Shown here: in pieces, positions 8,466 through 16,425 of the stretch
Layout of the letters: each line of letters starts with the position of its first letter
Position numbering within the stretch: position 1 is the first letter of the stretch
NCBI GenBank assembly: GCA_017889625.1
Contig: JAGGAD010000039.1
Coordinates: forward strand, 1 to 64,000
Source of the DNA: Bacillota bacterium
GTDB lineage: Bacteria; Bacillota; Negativicutes; Sporomusales; CTSoil-080
Direction of reading: 5' to 3'
Length of the DNA stretch: 64,000 nucleotides
Translations under genes and position numbers: made by a program
The notes under the pieces: model-generated
What the model was told of the DNA's origin: nothing
The model's database searches: none
Seen by the model: only the letters and a program-made list of their open reading frames with translations

Positions 8466-10010
8466 CTACGAAGGTTTAACAATCTTGCGTTTTCTTATTA
8501 AACATGCTGAAACTAAGCCGATAATAGCAAACACTTCCAGCACAAAAAACGCATCATCATAGGAAAAATAAATCGATTGTTTTTGAGCCGCTGCCGCTAA
8601 AAAGGCCACAGCTTTTTTATGGGCCGCACTCAAACTCACACTGCTGTGCACAAACATCTGCGTCGTCTCAGCCAACGTATTCTGAAAAGCAACCGACGCA
8701 TGATTAACATGCTCCGCGATATGCTCTTGATGAAACACTTGCCGCTGTTGAATAACCGTAGCCATCACCGTTACGGCAAACGAACCTGCCACCTGCCTAA
8801 GCGTATTCATGATGGCATTGGCCTGTCCAATCCGATTTGGAGCGATATTTTTCAGTCCCAGCACCGTTGTTGGCATGGCCGCCAATCCAATCGAAGCCCC
8901 ACGTACTGCCTGCATAAGCACAATCATCATAACATCTGTATCCGCATCAAGATTAACCAATTGGCTAGTCCACAAAATTGACAGCAAAAAGCCCACTACA
9001 ACCAACGGTTTTTCCCCAAACCTACCAGATAATTTCCCGGCTAGCGGCGTCGCAATAAGGCTGGCAAACGCTGATGGTATCAACAATATTCCTGAATCCA
9101 GCGCCGAATATCCCATAACTCGCTGTAAAAACAGCGGAATCAAATACATGCTTCCCATCAACAAAAATTGCACCATAACCGTAATAAGGTTGCTGAACGC
9201 AAAATTTATATCACCAAACAGTCTTAGATCCAGCAGCGGTTTTTCAACCGTAAATTCGACAAACGCAAACAATACAAACATCGCAAAGGCAACGTAAAAC
9301 AGGGCAAGTATATACGGAGCATCCCAGCCATCGTCAACCCCTTTACTTAGAGCCAACAATAAGCAAAACAAGCCGATTGACGAACAAAAAAAGCCCCATA
9401 TATCAAACTTCATCTGCTCAAGTTTTTTGGTTTCCTTTAAAACAAATGCCCCCACAATAAATCCGGCAATTCCGATCGGCAAATTAACAAAATAGATATA
9501 TGGCCATGACAAGTAATCCACCAAATATCCGCCCATCGTCGGCCCGATCGCCGGCGCTAATGAAATCGATAATCCCCATATGCCGAGTGCCGAACTACGT
9601 TCACTAATTGGGAACGCCGCAAAAACAATATACATTGAACTAGGAATAACAAACCCGCCGCCAAGTGCCTGGAGGACCCGAAAAATAATCATCGTTTGAT
9701 TGCTCCAGGCCATGCCGCACAATAAAGAACCAGTATTAAAAATTATCAAACTAACTAAATATACCCGTTTTGCCCCAAACCGATCACACAAATATCCGCT
9801 GATCGGCTGTAAAACCCCTAATGTAAGCGTATAAGCCGTCAATATCCATTGCGCATCAGTAGCGCTTACCGAAAAAGCAGCCATCATTTTCGGCAAAGCA
9901 ATATTGGTACTGGTCATATTTAAAACACTGGCAAATGAACCAATTAATATTGTAGCTAATGCAAGCCACTTATATAGTCCGTTTTCTGCTTCCACTTTTG
10001 GAACGCTCAT
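8466..10010 (-). CDS. emrB: DHA2-family MFS multidrug transporter (EmrB-like)
   Basis: A 514-residue integral membrane protein with 14 predicted helices. It carries the DHA2 hallmarks: LNMTSTNIALPKMMAAF in helix 1, TAYTLTLGVLQPISGYL with DRFGAKRV (motif A) after helix 2, and LGIWGLSISLAPAIGPTMGG (motif C of drug/H+ antiporters). It would exchange protons for hydrophobic toxic compounds. The adaptor gene ends only 14 bases upstream and tolC follows 21 bases downstream, so the three genes form one operon. Confidence 0.9.
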   Translation of the reverse strand: MSVPKVEAENGLYKWLALATILIGSFASVLNMTSTNIALPKMMAAFSVSATDAQWILTAYTLTLGVLQPISGYLCDRFGAKRVYLVSLIIFNTGSLLCGMAWSNQTMIIFRVLQALGGGFVIPSSMYIVFAAFPISERSSALGIWGLSISLAPAIGPTMGGYLVDYLSWPYIYFVNLPIGIAGFIVGAFVLKETKKLEQMKFDIWGFFCSSIGLFCLLLALSKGVDDGWDAPYILALFYVAFAMFVLFAFVEFTVEKPLLDLRLFGDINFAFSNLITVMVQFLLMGSMYLIPLFLQRVMGYSALDSGILLIPSAFASLIATPLAGKLSGRFGEKPLVVVGFLLSILWTSQLVNLDADTDVMMIVLMQAVRGASIGLAAMPTTVLGLKNIAPNRIGQANAIMNTLRQVAGSFAVTVMATVIQQRQVFHQEHIAEHVNHASVAFQNTLAETTQMFVHSSVSLSAAHKKAVAFLAAAAQKQSIYFSYDDAFFVLEVFAIIGLVSACLIRKRKIVKPS

Positions 10011-10024
10011 ATCATAATCTCCTG

Positions 10025-11047
10025 CTACTTCACATGAATGTTAATAATCACCTGCATGCCAGGCCGGAAAACTACATTGTTATCAGCTTGTGGCAAACTG
10101 ATTTTTATCGGTATCCGTTGGGTTATCTTGGTAAAGTTGCCCGATGAATTTTCCGCCGGGATTAACGCAAATGTCGAGCCGGTTGCACTGCCGATTTCAA
10201 TCACCGTCCCACTGAAAGTACGGCCGGGATAACCATCAACCGTATACGCTACTTCCTGTCCAAGTTTTACCTTGCCAATCTCGGTTTCTTTAATCCGGGC
10301 ATTCAGCCAAACATCATTACTATCAACAACCGAAAAGAGCACTTGCCCGGCATTTACCACTTCGCCTTGATTAACCGCTTTCATCGCAATAACCCCATCA
10401 ACCGGGGACGTAATAACCGCGTCCTCATCATTGACTGTTACTGCGTCCAAATTCGCAGCCGCCTGTTTCACCATCGCATCCGCCGCATTGATATCTTCAG
10501 TCCGCGATCCAGCAGTCACTAAATCCAACTTTTGCTCATCCGCCCTGTTTGACTCTTTGGCCTCTAAATACACAGCCTCAGCATGATCTCGTTGTGCCGC
10601 GCTTGCCGCTCCGTCTTGATACAGCTTTTCAACCCGCAAATAATTCTTATAGGCATCATCTAAACCCGCCGACCCTTTATTGACATTAGCCTCGGCCGCC
10701 CCTATTTCTTGCGGTCTGGATCCAGACAGAACCTTTTGATAGTTTGCCTGAGCCACAGCCAAGGCCGCTTCCGCCTTTTTCCGCTGCACCTCAATATCTC
10801 GTTTATCCAACCGGGCAATCACCTGGCCCGCTTTAACTGCATCGCCGTCTTTCACCAATACTTCGGTAACTCGCCCCGAAATTTTGGCGCTAACCCCAAC
10901 AATAGTTCCATCAATTCGTGCATCATCTGTGCTCACATAACAGCTGGAGCGATACCACCACCAGCCACCTCCGGCAACACCGATTGCTAAAAGTATAATT
11001 GCAACAACAACTACTAATTTCCGCCGATTCATTTTGAACACATTCAT
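10025..11047 (-). CDS. emrA: EmrA-type membrane fusion protein (HlyD family)
   Basis: A 340-residue periplasmic adaptor anchored by one N-terminal helix (KLVVVVAIILLAIGVAGGGWWWY). The barrel-sandwich halves (VSAKISGRVTEVLVKDGDAVKAGQVIARLD and SPVDGVIAMKAVNQGEVVNAGQVLF, given here as the known hybrid motif type) flank an alpha-hairpin. A beta-barrel domain ends in FRPGMQVIINIHVK. It bridges the inner-membrane transporter and the TolC channel. It is the first gene of the operon; the ATG follows AGAGGAG. The promoter lies at the end of the marR gene and overlaps a MarR operator, so drug-induced derepression is expected. Confidence 0.88.
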   Translation of the reverse strand: MNVFKMNRRKLVVVVAIILLAIGVAGGGWWWYRSSCYVSTDDARIDGTIVGVSAKISGRVTEVLVKDGDAVKAGQVIARLDKRDIEVQRKKAEAALAVAQANYQKVLSGSRPQEIGAAEANVNKGSAGLDDAYKNYLRVEKLYQDGAASAAQRDHAEAVYLEAKESNRADEQKLDLVTAGSRTEDINAADAMVKQAAANLDAVTVNDEDAVITSPVDGVIAMKAVNQGEVVNAGQVLFSVVDSNDVWLNARIKETEIGKVKLGQEVAYTVDGYPGRTFSGTVIEIGSATGSTFALIPAENSSGNFTKITQRIPIKISLPQADNNVVFRPGMQVIINIHVK

Positions 11048-11072
11048 TCTCCTCTGTTTTTAAATTAAACCA

Positions 11073-11096
11073 AAAAACTTGTCAAGACAAGTTTTT
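11073..11096. promoter_or_regulatory. MarR operator upstream of emrA
   Basis: A perfect inverted repeat: AAAAACTTGTC, two bases, GACAAGTTTTT. Its core ACTTGTC-N2-GACAAGT recurs exactly at the marR promoter (11557-11572). It starts right at the probable -10 box of the efflux operon, a good place for repression. Confidence 0.8.
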
Positions 11097-11120
11097 AGAC
11101 AAAAAAAACTTCATCATCAA
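11092..11120 (-). promoter_or_regulatory. probable sigma-A promoter of emrA-emrB-tolC
   Basis: On the minus strand, TTGATG (11115-11120) and TAAAAA (11092-11097) are 17 bases apart, and the operator follows at once, as at the marR promoter. The -35 overlaps the marR stop codon. A second TTGACA inside the operator was rejected because its -10 would leave the ribosome site outside the transcript. Confidence 0.5.
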
Positions 11121-11536
11121 TTGCCCATAAGTTTTTTTAGTAGGCCTTTTAATAGCAGAACCTCACTATCCGAAAGCCTTTTCGTCATCCTTTTTTGATA
11201 ATCAAAAATTACTGGCAACGCTGCTTCGGCAACACATTTTCCCGTTTCCGTAATATACACCAGCATTATTCTTCTATCTTTGCAATCTGCACATCTATGT
11301 ACATAAGCTTTGCACTCCAATTTTTGCAGAATTCTAGCGATATTTGGTTCATCTTTAAAAGTTTCAATCGCCAATTCCCGTTGGGTTTTACCATCTCCTT
11401 CCCATAATCTATTTAATACAATCCACTGTTCTGGAGTAAGATCATACGGTGCTAACACCGAATATATCTCGTTTTTATATCTACCAGCGACAATATTGAC
11501 CAAATAGCCTAATGCGTCATTAAGTTTATATGCCAT
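11117..11536 (-). CDS. MarR-family transcriptional regulator
   Basis: A 139-residue winged-helix repressor. LTPEQWIVLNRLWEGDGKTQRELAIETF (in two halves, about residues 33-60) covers helices 2-3. The recognition helix follows near EPNIARILQKLECKAYVHR, and DRRIMLVYITETGK is the wing. MarR proteins bind DNA as dimers and let go when a phenolic or other toxic ligand binds. It sits upstream of emrA-emrB-tolC in the same direction. Identical dyads at its own promoter and at the emrA promoter suggest it represses both itself and the pump. Confidence 0.88.
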   Translation of the reverse strand: MAYKLNDALGYLVNIVAGRYKNEIYSVLAPYDLTPEQWIVLNRLWEGDGKTQRELAIETFKDEPNIARILQKLECKAYVHRCADCKDRRIMLVYITETGKCVAEAALPVIFDYQKRMTKRLSDSEVLLLKGLLKKLMGN

Positions 11537-11556
11537 TCAAAACTATCCTTTCAAGC

Positions 11557-11572
11557 ACTTGTCTTGACAAGT
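11557..11572. promoter_or_regulatory. MarR operator at its own promoter
   Basis: ACTTGTC-TT-GACAAGT on the plus strand, the same 16-bp dyad as at emrA. It lies directly downstream of the -10 box and 20 bases upstream of the marR ATG. Confidence 0.8.
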
Positions 11573-11601
11573 ATTTTACTGTATTTTTTCCCAGCTGTCA
11601 A
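11573..11601 (-). promoter_or_regulatory. marR promoter
   Basis: On the minus strand: TTGACA (11596-11601), a 17-base spacer, TAAAAT (11573-11578). This is a near-consensus vegetative promoter, and the operator abuts its -10 box. Confidence 0.75.
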
Positions 11602-11659
11602 ATTTCTTATTATTCTGTATTAATTCCGCCTAGTTTTATAGGCATCCATTGTCTTCTAG

Positions 11660-11687
11660 GGTCTTCCAGCGGGAGGCCTTTTTTTAC
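11660..11687 (+). terminator. terminator-like hairpin with T-run, no obvious upstream gene
   Basis: GGTCTTCC (11660-11667) can pair with GGGAGGCC (11671-11678) through G-C and G-T pairs over a 3-base loop, followed by seven T. No plus-strand gene lies upstream, only the divergent marR promoter, so it may end antisense or short RNA synthesis. From here to 11813 I see nothing firm; a possible 18-codon frame at 11709 behind GAGGGGGCG is too weak to call. Confidence 0.35.
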
Positions 11688-11813
11688 TTATACGAGGGGG
11701 CGGTAAGAATGGATAGTGACAACAACAGCCCCTCTATTCATAATACATTTTTCGTATCCGGCTGAATTAAATTACATTCTTACCACAAAATTTCTCTTTC
11801 ATATCCGTCTTTT

Positions 11814-11918
11814 TTACCGTTTTTGGCGTCTCACTGATTTTTTACCGATCAAGCCCCAAATATGACCTTCAGTTTTTACAACTACCTCATAACCATTCCT
11901 AAGACATATAACTTCCAC
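11814..11918 (-). CDS. possible small basic protein, 34 aa
   Basis: An open frame from GTG (11918) to TAA reads as a small basic protein ending GKKSVRRQKR. It lies 30 bases downstream of the small membrane protein gene on the same strand. The GGAGA before the GTG is too close for a normal ribosome site, and I know of no family. The sequence looks protein-like (EVVVKTEGHIWGLIGKK), but a chance frame is quite possible. Confidence 0.3.
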   Translation of the reverse strand: MEVICLRNGYEVVVKTEGHIWGLIGKKSVRRQKR

Positions 11919-11948
11919 TCTCCAGCTACAAAATTAGAACTTACATTC

Positions 11949-12089
11949 TTATTTAATATAGTACTCGTTTGTAATAGTTTCTTGCGCAGTAATACTGTTT
12001 GAATTCCAATGCAACAAACCAAAAGCAACGTCAATTCCTAAAACAATAAGAAGCACTCCGATTAAAAAATGCATCATATAACGATCCAA
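11949..12089 (-). CDS. small single-pass membrane protein, 46 aa
   Basis: A TTG start ten bases after AAGGAG leads to LDRYMMHFLIGVLLIVLGIDVAFGLLHW as one hydrophobic helix and then a short polar tail (about 20 residues). The ATG pair at codons 5-6 is an alternative start. No family is recognised. Its promoter has an extended -10 box and 11-base direct repeats in place of a -35, so it is probably switched on by an OmpR/PhoB-type regulator. Small membrane proteins under such control often tune transporters or kinases, but that is only inference. Confidence 0.5.
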   Translation of the reverse strand: MDRYMMHFLIGVLLIVLGIDVAFGLLHWNSNSITAQETITNEYYIK

Positions 12090-12187
12090 CTATATTCCAC
12101 TCCTTAATTTTATTATCGATCGACCTGGCACAAAAAAGTTTATAAAATTGCATTAAGCTGATCCTTCTCTTCTTATTATAAAATTTT

Positions 12188-12219
12188 ATTATACCAGAAA
12201 TGTTACAGAGATGTTACAA
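12188..12219 (-). promoter_or_regulatory. promoter with PhoB/OmpR-like direct repeats
   Basis: On the minus strand, TGG precedes TATAAT (12188-12193), making an extended -10 box. TGTAACA occurs twice 11 bases apart (12201-12207 and 12212-12218, written as TGTTACA on the plus strand), where a -35 would be. An 11-base period with TGTAACA-like half sites is the pattern of PhoB/OmpR-class activators. The leader to the small membrane protein gene would be about 90 bases. Confidence 0.5.
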
Positions 12220-12257
12220 CAAAAAACCCCACCACATCGGCAGGGTACTGAATAAAA

Positions 12258-12331
12258 AGCTATATCATCGATGGGCACAATATCAACGTTCAGGAGGCAA
12301 AAGATATTATGCCCATCGTTGTTTTATAGCT
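12258..12331. other. long imperfect hairpin with a ribosome-site-like loop
   Basis: The inner arms at 12269-12284 and 12303-12318 match at 15 of 16 positions; the outer arms AGCTATA (12258-12264) and TATAGCT (12325-12331) are perfect. The 18-base loop holds AGGAGG, and an ATG inside the 3' arm opens a six-codon frame ending TAG. No gene follows on the plus strand; on the minus strand it sits after the pseudogenised glycosyltransferase. The rest of the gap from 12220 to 12447 shows nothing else. Confidence 0.45.
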
Positions 12332-12447
12332 CTATCATATTCTTTTATTTTGACAAAAATGTTACATTAATGTGAAAAATTTATGAACAAAATAACCATC
12401 TCCCTTTATTACTCTGTGTTTTACATTAATAAGTTAAAGATATTTCA

Positions 12448-13906
12448 TCACTGCTTGAGCAGCAGCAAATTATTCGTTTGTGCCATAATTGTCAAAGCTG
12501 CCCGTTCCTTATCCCCTAATGCGGTATATTCCGATTGTCGAATTACATAGTATGCGCTATCGTTTCTCATAACCGCCTGTTTTACATCGCCGCTGGATTT
12601 AATTTCCGCTCCGTACACCCCAGTGTAAAATGTAAACCCCGGATGCAGGGGTTTCATGATATACACTGGCGATTTTCCATCATATACTGTCCTAAATTCG
12701 CCGGCAATAGTATAGGTGGTAAATTGAGGAGCTACCGCTGGCACTAATATTGTTACCAAGACGCCTGCTACAATAGTCATCGCCACGACTTGTCCCCAAA
12801 AGCTTCTAGCAGGATTATTTCGTCTTACCGCAAACCATACCATACCTGTCATCGCAATCATCACAACCGCAAGCACCGCCAGTCCTACCGCCAATTCAGG
12901 CATATCCCTAACGCCAAAATACATCCCGCCAACCAAAATAACAACAAGTCCGGTTAAAACAACGGGCCAACTGTAGGGCCATTTCTTCTGTTGTTCCCCT
13001 TCAAGCCAGCCCCCAAGATACCAACCAACCAGCAACGCGATCGGCGGATACATCGGTAGGATATACGTTACTAGCTTAGTACTCGAAATGCTAAAGAAGA
13101 TAAAAATGAAAAACGCCCAGATATTTAAGAATAACAACGTCCGGGCCTGATTCCCCCGTTCAAGCAATGAAGCACGAACCGCTTGCCCGAGCAGCGCCGT
13201 CCACGGGAAAAAGCCTATAATCAACACCGGTACGAAAAAATACCAACTTGATGTATTGGCGTGCTCCGCCATGGTAAACCGCGTAATGTTGTTATAACCA
13301 ATAAACGTATCCAGGAAAACCGCGCCATGAATTTGATACATGATCATATACCAAGGCAACGCCACTAAGGCATAAATAACAACCCCAACCGGCAACTTCA
13401 TATTTTTCAGTTCATGCCACCTTTTAGTTGCAAGCAAGTATAAAAAGATGATAGCCCCGGGAAACAATAGCCCAATCGGCCCTTTAGTCAGCGTCGCTAA
13501 GGCCGCAAACAAATAGAACAAATAATATTTCTTGTCCAGAAACGAAACCAAGGCTGCCGTTAAAAACAACGTTAGTGTCGTATCTGTAACTGCCCGCCAG
13601 CCATACACACAACACCCCAAAAAGCGCTGATGGAAATCGGGCTGCAAACTCATTAATTCCAAAGATCTTGAACGATGCCGCTACCAGCCAATAATACATC
13701 GGCGGCTTGTCATACCAATATTCTCCATAAATCCGCGGCGAAACAAAATCATCAAAGGCAATCATTTCCTTGGGAGTCTCCGCGTAAACTGTCTCATCCG
13801 GATCAAGTAACGGAAAAGCCCCTAGATTGAAAAATATGGTAAATGTCGTAAGCCCCAGCATAATCCAAAACAATGCTTTATTTTTCTTCGTCATAAAATT
13901 CTCCAT
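12448..13906 (-). pseudogene. ArnT/PMT-family glycosyltransferase, broken by an internal deletion with frameshift
   Basis: Two overlapping frames are parts of one GT39/PMT_2 protein. The first (from ATG 13906) has the first helix, the catalytic-loop LLDPDETVYAETPKEM and KPPMYYWLVA, then AARFPSALFGVLCVWLAG. The second picks up at RAVTDTTLTLFLTAAL and runs through the remaining helices to the C-terminus. Intact relatives have roughly 35 residues, including a helix, between these two blocks. Here they are fused out of frame near 13600, so about 100 bases are missing. ArnT-like enzymes move lipid-linked sugars onto lipid A or similar acceptors on the outer side of the inner membrane. As it stands the gene should give no full protein; an assembly error is the alternative. 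Confidence 0.75.
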
Positions 13907-14162
13907 AGCACAAAAACTTAGCTAATATTTTTACCTCATCCCCGCCGAAATTCATTACTGATAAACCGCCTTACATCCATTTTTTTGTTAAACCCCACTC
14001 TCGTATTTGCCGTGGTTGTCGCCACTGAGTGGATTATACAAAATAAAAATGAAACAGTCCTGAAAAAATAATTAATTTTTGCTTAGAATACTTAGCATCG
14101 TTGAAATTTGATATACTTTATTATCCTCAGCATATATTTTGTTATGCGAGGTGAGAACTGCC

Positions 14163-14840
14163 GTGAAGATTTTACACTTAAGAAAACAGCAGTTTATCCT
14201 ATTTCTATTACCTGCTGTTCTACTATTAAGCACCTTATATGCACACGATCACGCCAACAGCCTTAACGGTAAGCTTATTGTAATTGACGCAGGTCATGGT
14301 GGCATTGATCCGGGAGCAAACCGTCCCGGCATTCTTGAAAAAGACATTAATTTAGCAATAGCCTTGGAACTTAAAGATGTACTAAATAATTATGGTGCTA
14401 AAGTTCTCTTATCCCGTCAGACTGACGTAGACCTCAGCCCCGAATGTGACAATGAAAAAGTACGAGGCCGCTATCATCGCGACTTAGCGGCGCGGGTGGA
14501 AATGGTTGAAGAGTCAGACGCCGATTTATTTATCAGCATTCATGCGAATGCCGTTAACAATCCCAAACGGCACGGAGCCGAAGTCTTTTACTATGCCAAA
14601 TCCGCAGCTGGAAAAGGCCTAGCCAATTCCATACAAATCGAGCTCTCAAAGGTTACCCAAGTTGTCCAAGCAGCGAAAACCGCCGACTACTTTGTCTTGC
14701 GCCGTAACAAAATTCCCGCCGCCCTGATTGAGGTCGGCTACATTACTAATGCCCAGGAAAAGACCGCCCTGCAAACCACTGCATACCAAAAAAAGCTGGC
14801 TGAAGCAATCGCCGCAGGCATTCATAATTACTATAACTAG
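14163..14840 (+). CDS. cwlD: N-acetylmuramoyl-L-alanine amidase CwlD (spore cortex)
   Basis: An amidase_3 enzyme of 225 residues with an N-terminal membrane/signal segment (FILFLLPAVLLLSTLYA). The zinc ligands are the His in VIDAGHGGIDPG, the Glu of GILEKD and the His in FISIHANAV; the second catalytic Glu is in ALIEVGYITN. With GerD-independent deacetylase partners, CwlD makes muramic-delta-lactam in cortex peptidoglycan, needed for germination. The GTG start is set by GAGGTG (14149-14154); an ATG eight codons upstream has no ribosome site. A strong terminator follows. The sporulation-type amidase fits the germination operon in the same window. Confidence 0.85.
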   Translation: MKILHLRKQQFILFLLPAVLLLSTLYAHDHANSLNGKLIVIDAGHGGIDPGANRPGILEKDINLAIALELKDVLNNYGAKVLLSRQTDVDLSPECDNEKVRGRYHRDLAARVEMVEESDADLFISIHANAVNNPKRHGAEVFYYAKSAAGKGLANSIQIELSKVTQVVQAAKTADYFVLRRNKIPAALIEVGYITNAQEKTALQTTAYQKKLAEAIAAGIHNYYN

Positions 14841-14876
14841 AAGGCTTATCCGCCAATATAAAATCAATTATTTCAA

Positions 14877-14922
14877 AAACTAATGTCCCCCAAAACATCT
14901 GCTTTGTAGGGGACATTAGTTT
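14877..14922. terminator. terminator after cwlD
   Basis: AAACTAATGTCCCC (14877-14890) pairs perfectly with GGGGACATTAGTTT (14909-14922) over an 18-base loop, followed by TATTTTTC. It serves cwlD and, in the other direction, the small DUF1540 gene. Confidence 0.8.
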
Positions 14923-14940
14923 ATTTTTCATTTTACCTAA

Positions 14941-15093
14941 TTATTCTTTTAACTTAAAAGTATTACACGCCGTGCCGTCAGCAGATTTAACTTGAAGATC
15001 ACCGCATGACCTAACCTCAATGTTTTCCGCAGTACAGGCAAAACTCTTATTGTGATGGCATTCTTCACACATACACTTCCCCACTTTAGGCAT
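14941..15093 (-). CDS. DUF1540 domain protein, 50 aa
   Basis: A short cysteine-rich protein: KCMCEECHHN, SFACTAENIEV, SCGD and TACNTF give the regularly spaced cysteines and the A-x-x-I-x-V block of DUF1540, a family common in spore-forming Firmicutes and likely to bind metal. The ATG has a perfect AGGAGGGATGATA leader. It lies between the convergent cwlD terminator and the GtrB-like glycosyltransferase start region, which is on the same strand and ends 80 bases upstream. The biological role of the family is unknown. Confidence 0.75.
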   Translation of the reverse strand: MPKVGKCMCEECHHNKSFACTAENIEVRSCGDLQVKSADGTACNTFKLKE

Positions 15094-15175
15094 TATCATC
15101 CCTCCTTGATTATTAGTTTATCTCTTTAAAAACAATATATAGCTGTGATTATCTGTAAACCAAAACTGTTAAAAT

Positions 15176-16126
15176 TTAGTCATCAACTTTCTCTATCGGT
15201 TGCTTTCTCAACTCGGCACTCAGCCAATAAAGCGGCCGCTGCTTTACCTCTTCAAAAATGCGGCCAACATACTCACCAATGACCCCAAGGCCGATTAACT
15301 GCAGCCCTCCAAGAAAAAGAAAGCTCGCGCTTACAGTCGCCCAGCCGGGCACCGCATCGTTAGTAAACAATTTTATATAAAACACGTGCAGCGTCAGCCC
15401 CATACTAACGCAGCCAAATAGCACCCCAACATATAGCGCAAACCGCAGCGGCATTTTCGAATACGCCGTAATCCCATCCACCGCAAAACCAATCATCTTT
15501 TTCAGGGAAAATTTGGACTGCCCGGCAAACCGCTTGGGCGCTACAAACTCAAGCTGAATTTGCTTATACCCGATGGCCCCGATAAGACCGCGGATAAACC
15601 TCGCATGTTCCCGAAACCGTCGGAAACTTTCCACCACTTTTCTATCAAGCAGCCGAAAATCAGAGCCTCCTTCGGTCACATGCACATCAGCCACCGCATT
15701 CATCATCTTATAAAACAACCCGGAGGTGAATTTCTTAAACCAGGACACGCCCTCCGTATTAATCCTGACGGTCTGTACCACTTCATAGCCAGCTTCCCAC
15801 TTTTCAATCAATAGCGGCAACATTTCCGGCGGATGCTGCATATCTCCATCCATCGTAATAACCGCATCCCCGGTGGCATGATCCAACCCGCAAGTAAGTG
15901 CTATCTGATGGCCAAAGTTACGGGCCAGGATCAACGCTCTGACTCGTCCATCCTGCGCTGCTAACCTGTCAAGAATAAGCGGCGTGCTATCCTTAGACCC
16001 GTCATCTACAAATATCAGTTCAAAGTCATATTCCAGCGTCTCCATATAAGTACAAACTTCCTGATGGAACACCGCAACATTGTCTTCTTCATTAAATACA
16101 GGCACTACAATCGATATAAGCTTCAT
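15176..16126 (-). CDS. GT2 glycosyltransferase, GtrB/DPM1-like, with two membrane helices
   Basis: A 316-residue enzyme with SIVVPVFNEEDNV (about 5-17), FVDDGSKDSTP (about 40-50) and the metal-binding TMDGDMQHPPEM (about 92-103), then the acceptor-site RLLDRKV. Two membrane helices follow (about 232-255 and 268-292). This is the layout of GtrB, ArnC and dolichyl-phosphate-mannose synthases, which load a sugar from a nucleotide carrier onto polyprenyl phosphate. Such enzymes feed GT39/ArnT-type transferases, and the broken ArnT-like gene lies 1.3 kb away, so the two probably worked together before the second gene was lost. Confidence 0.85.
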   Translation of the reverse strand: MKLISIVVPVFNEEDNVAVFHQEVCTYMETLEYDFELIFVDDGSKDSTPLILDRLAAQDGRVRALILARNFGHQIALTCGLDHATGDAVITMDGDMQHPPEMLPLLIEKWEAGYEVVQTVRINTEGVSWFKKFTSGLFYKMMNAVADVHVTEGGSDFRLLDRKVVESFRRFREHARFIRGLIGAIGYKQIQLEFVAPKRFAGQSKFSLKKMIGFAVDGITAYSKMPLRFALYVGVLFGCVSMGLTLHVFYIKLFTNDAVPGWATVSASFLFLGGLQLIGLGVIGEYVGRIFEEVKQRPLYWLSAELRKQPIEKVDD

Positions 16127-16425
16127 AATATATTCCCTTTTCCCTAGTATCTTTACAATATAATCCTAATATATACTGATTATGACATCATTAGACTAAC
16201 ATTAAAATTCCATTAAAAATTCAACCACAAGGATAGACAAATATGCCAGCCGTTTTCATAGTGACCACTAGACACAATATAAACTGCTTATATATGATTC
16301 TAATTATAGCTTATCCACAAAAAGAATAGACGCGTTCAGCGTCTAATTCAAACCCAATAATCACACCCGATACTTTATCATATTAACATATACCATCAAT
16401 ATAAATCTATAATTAAGAAAATTAT

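Noticed and set aside
11057-11085. TTGACA inside the emrA operator with TAAAAA as -10
   Set aside because: The transcript would begin about three bases before the ATG and lose the ribosome site, so the promoter further upstream was preferred.
14139-14162. Upstream ATG for cwlD
   Set aside because: No ribosome site precedes it, while GTG 14163 has GAGGTG at eight bases and starts the signal segment.
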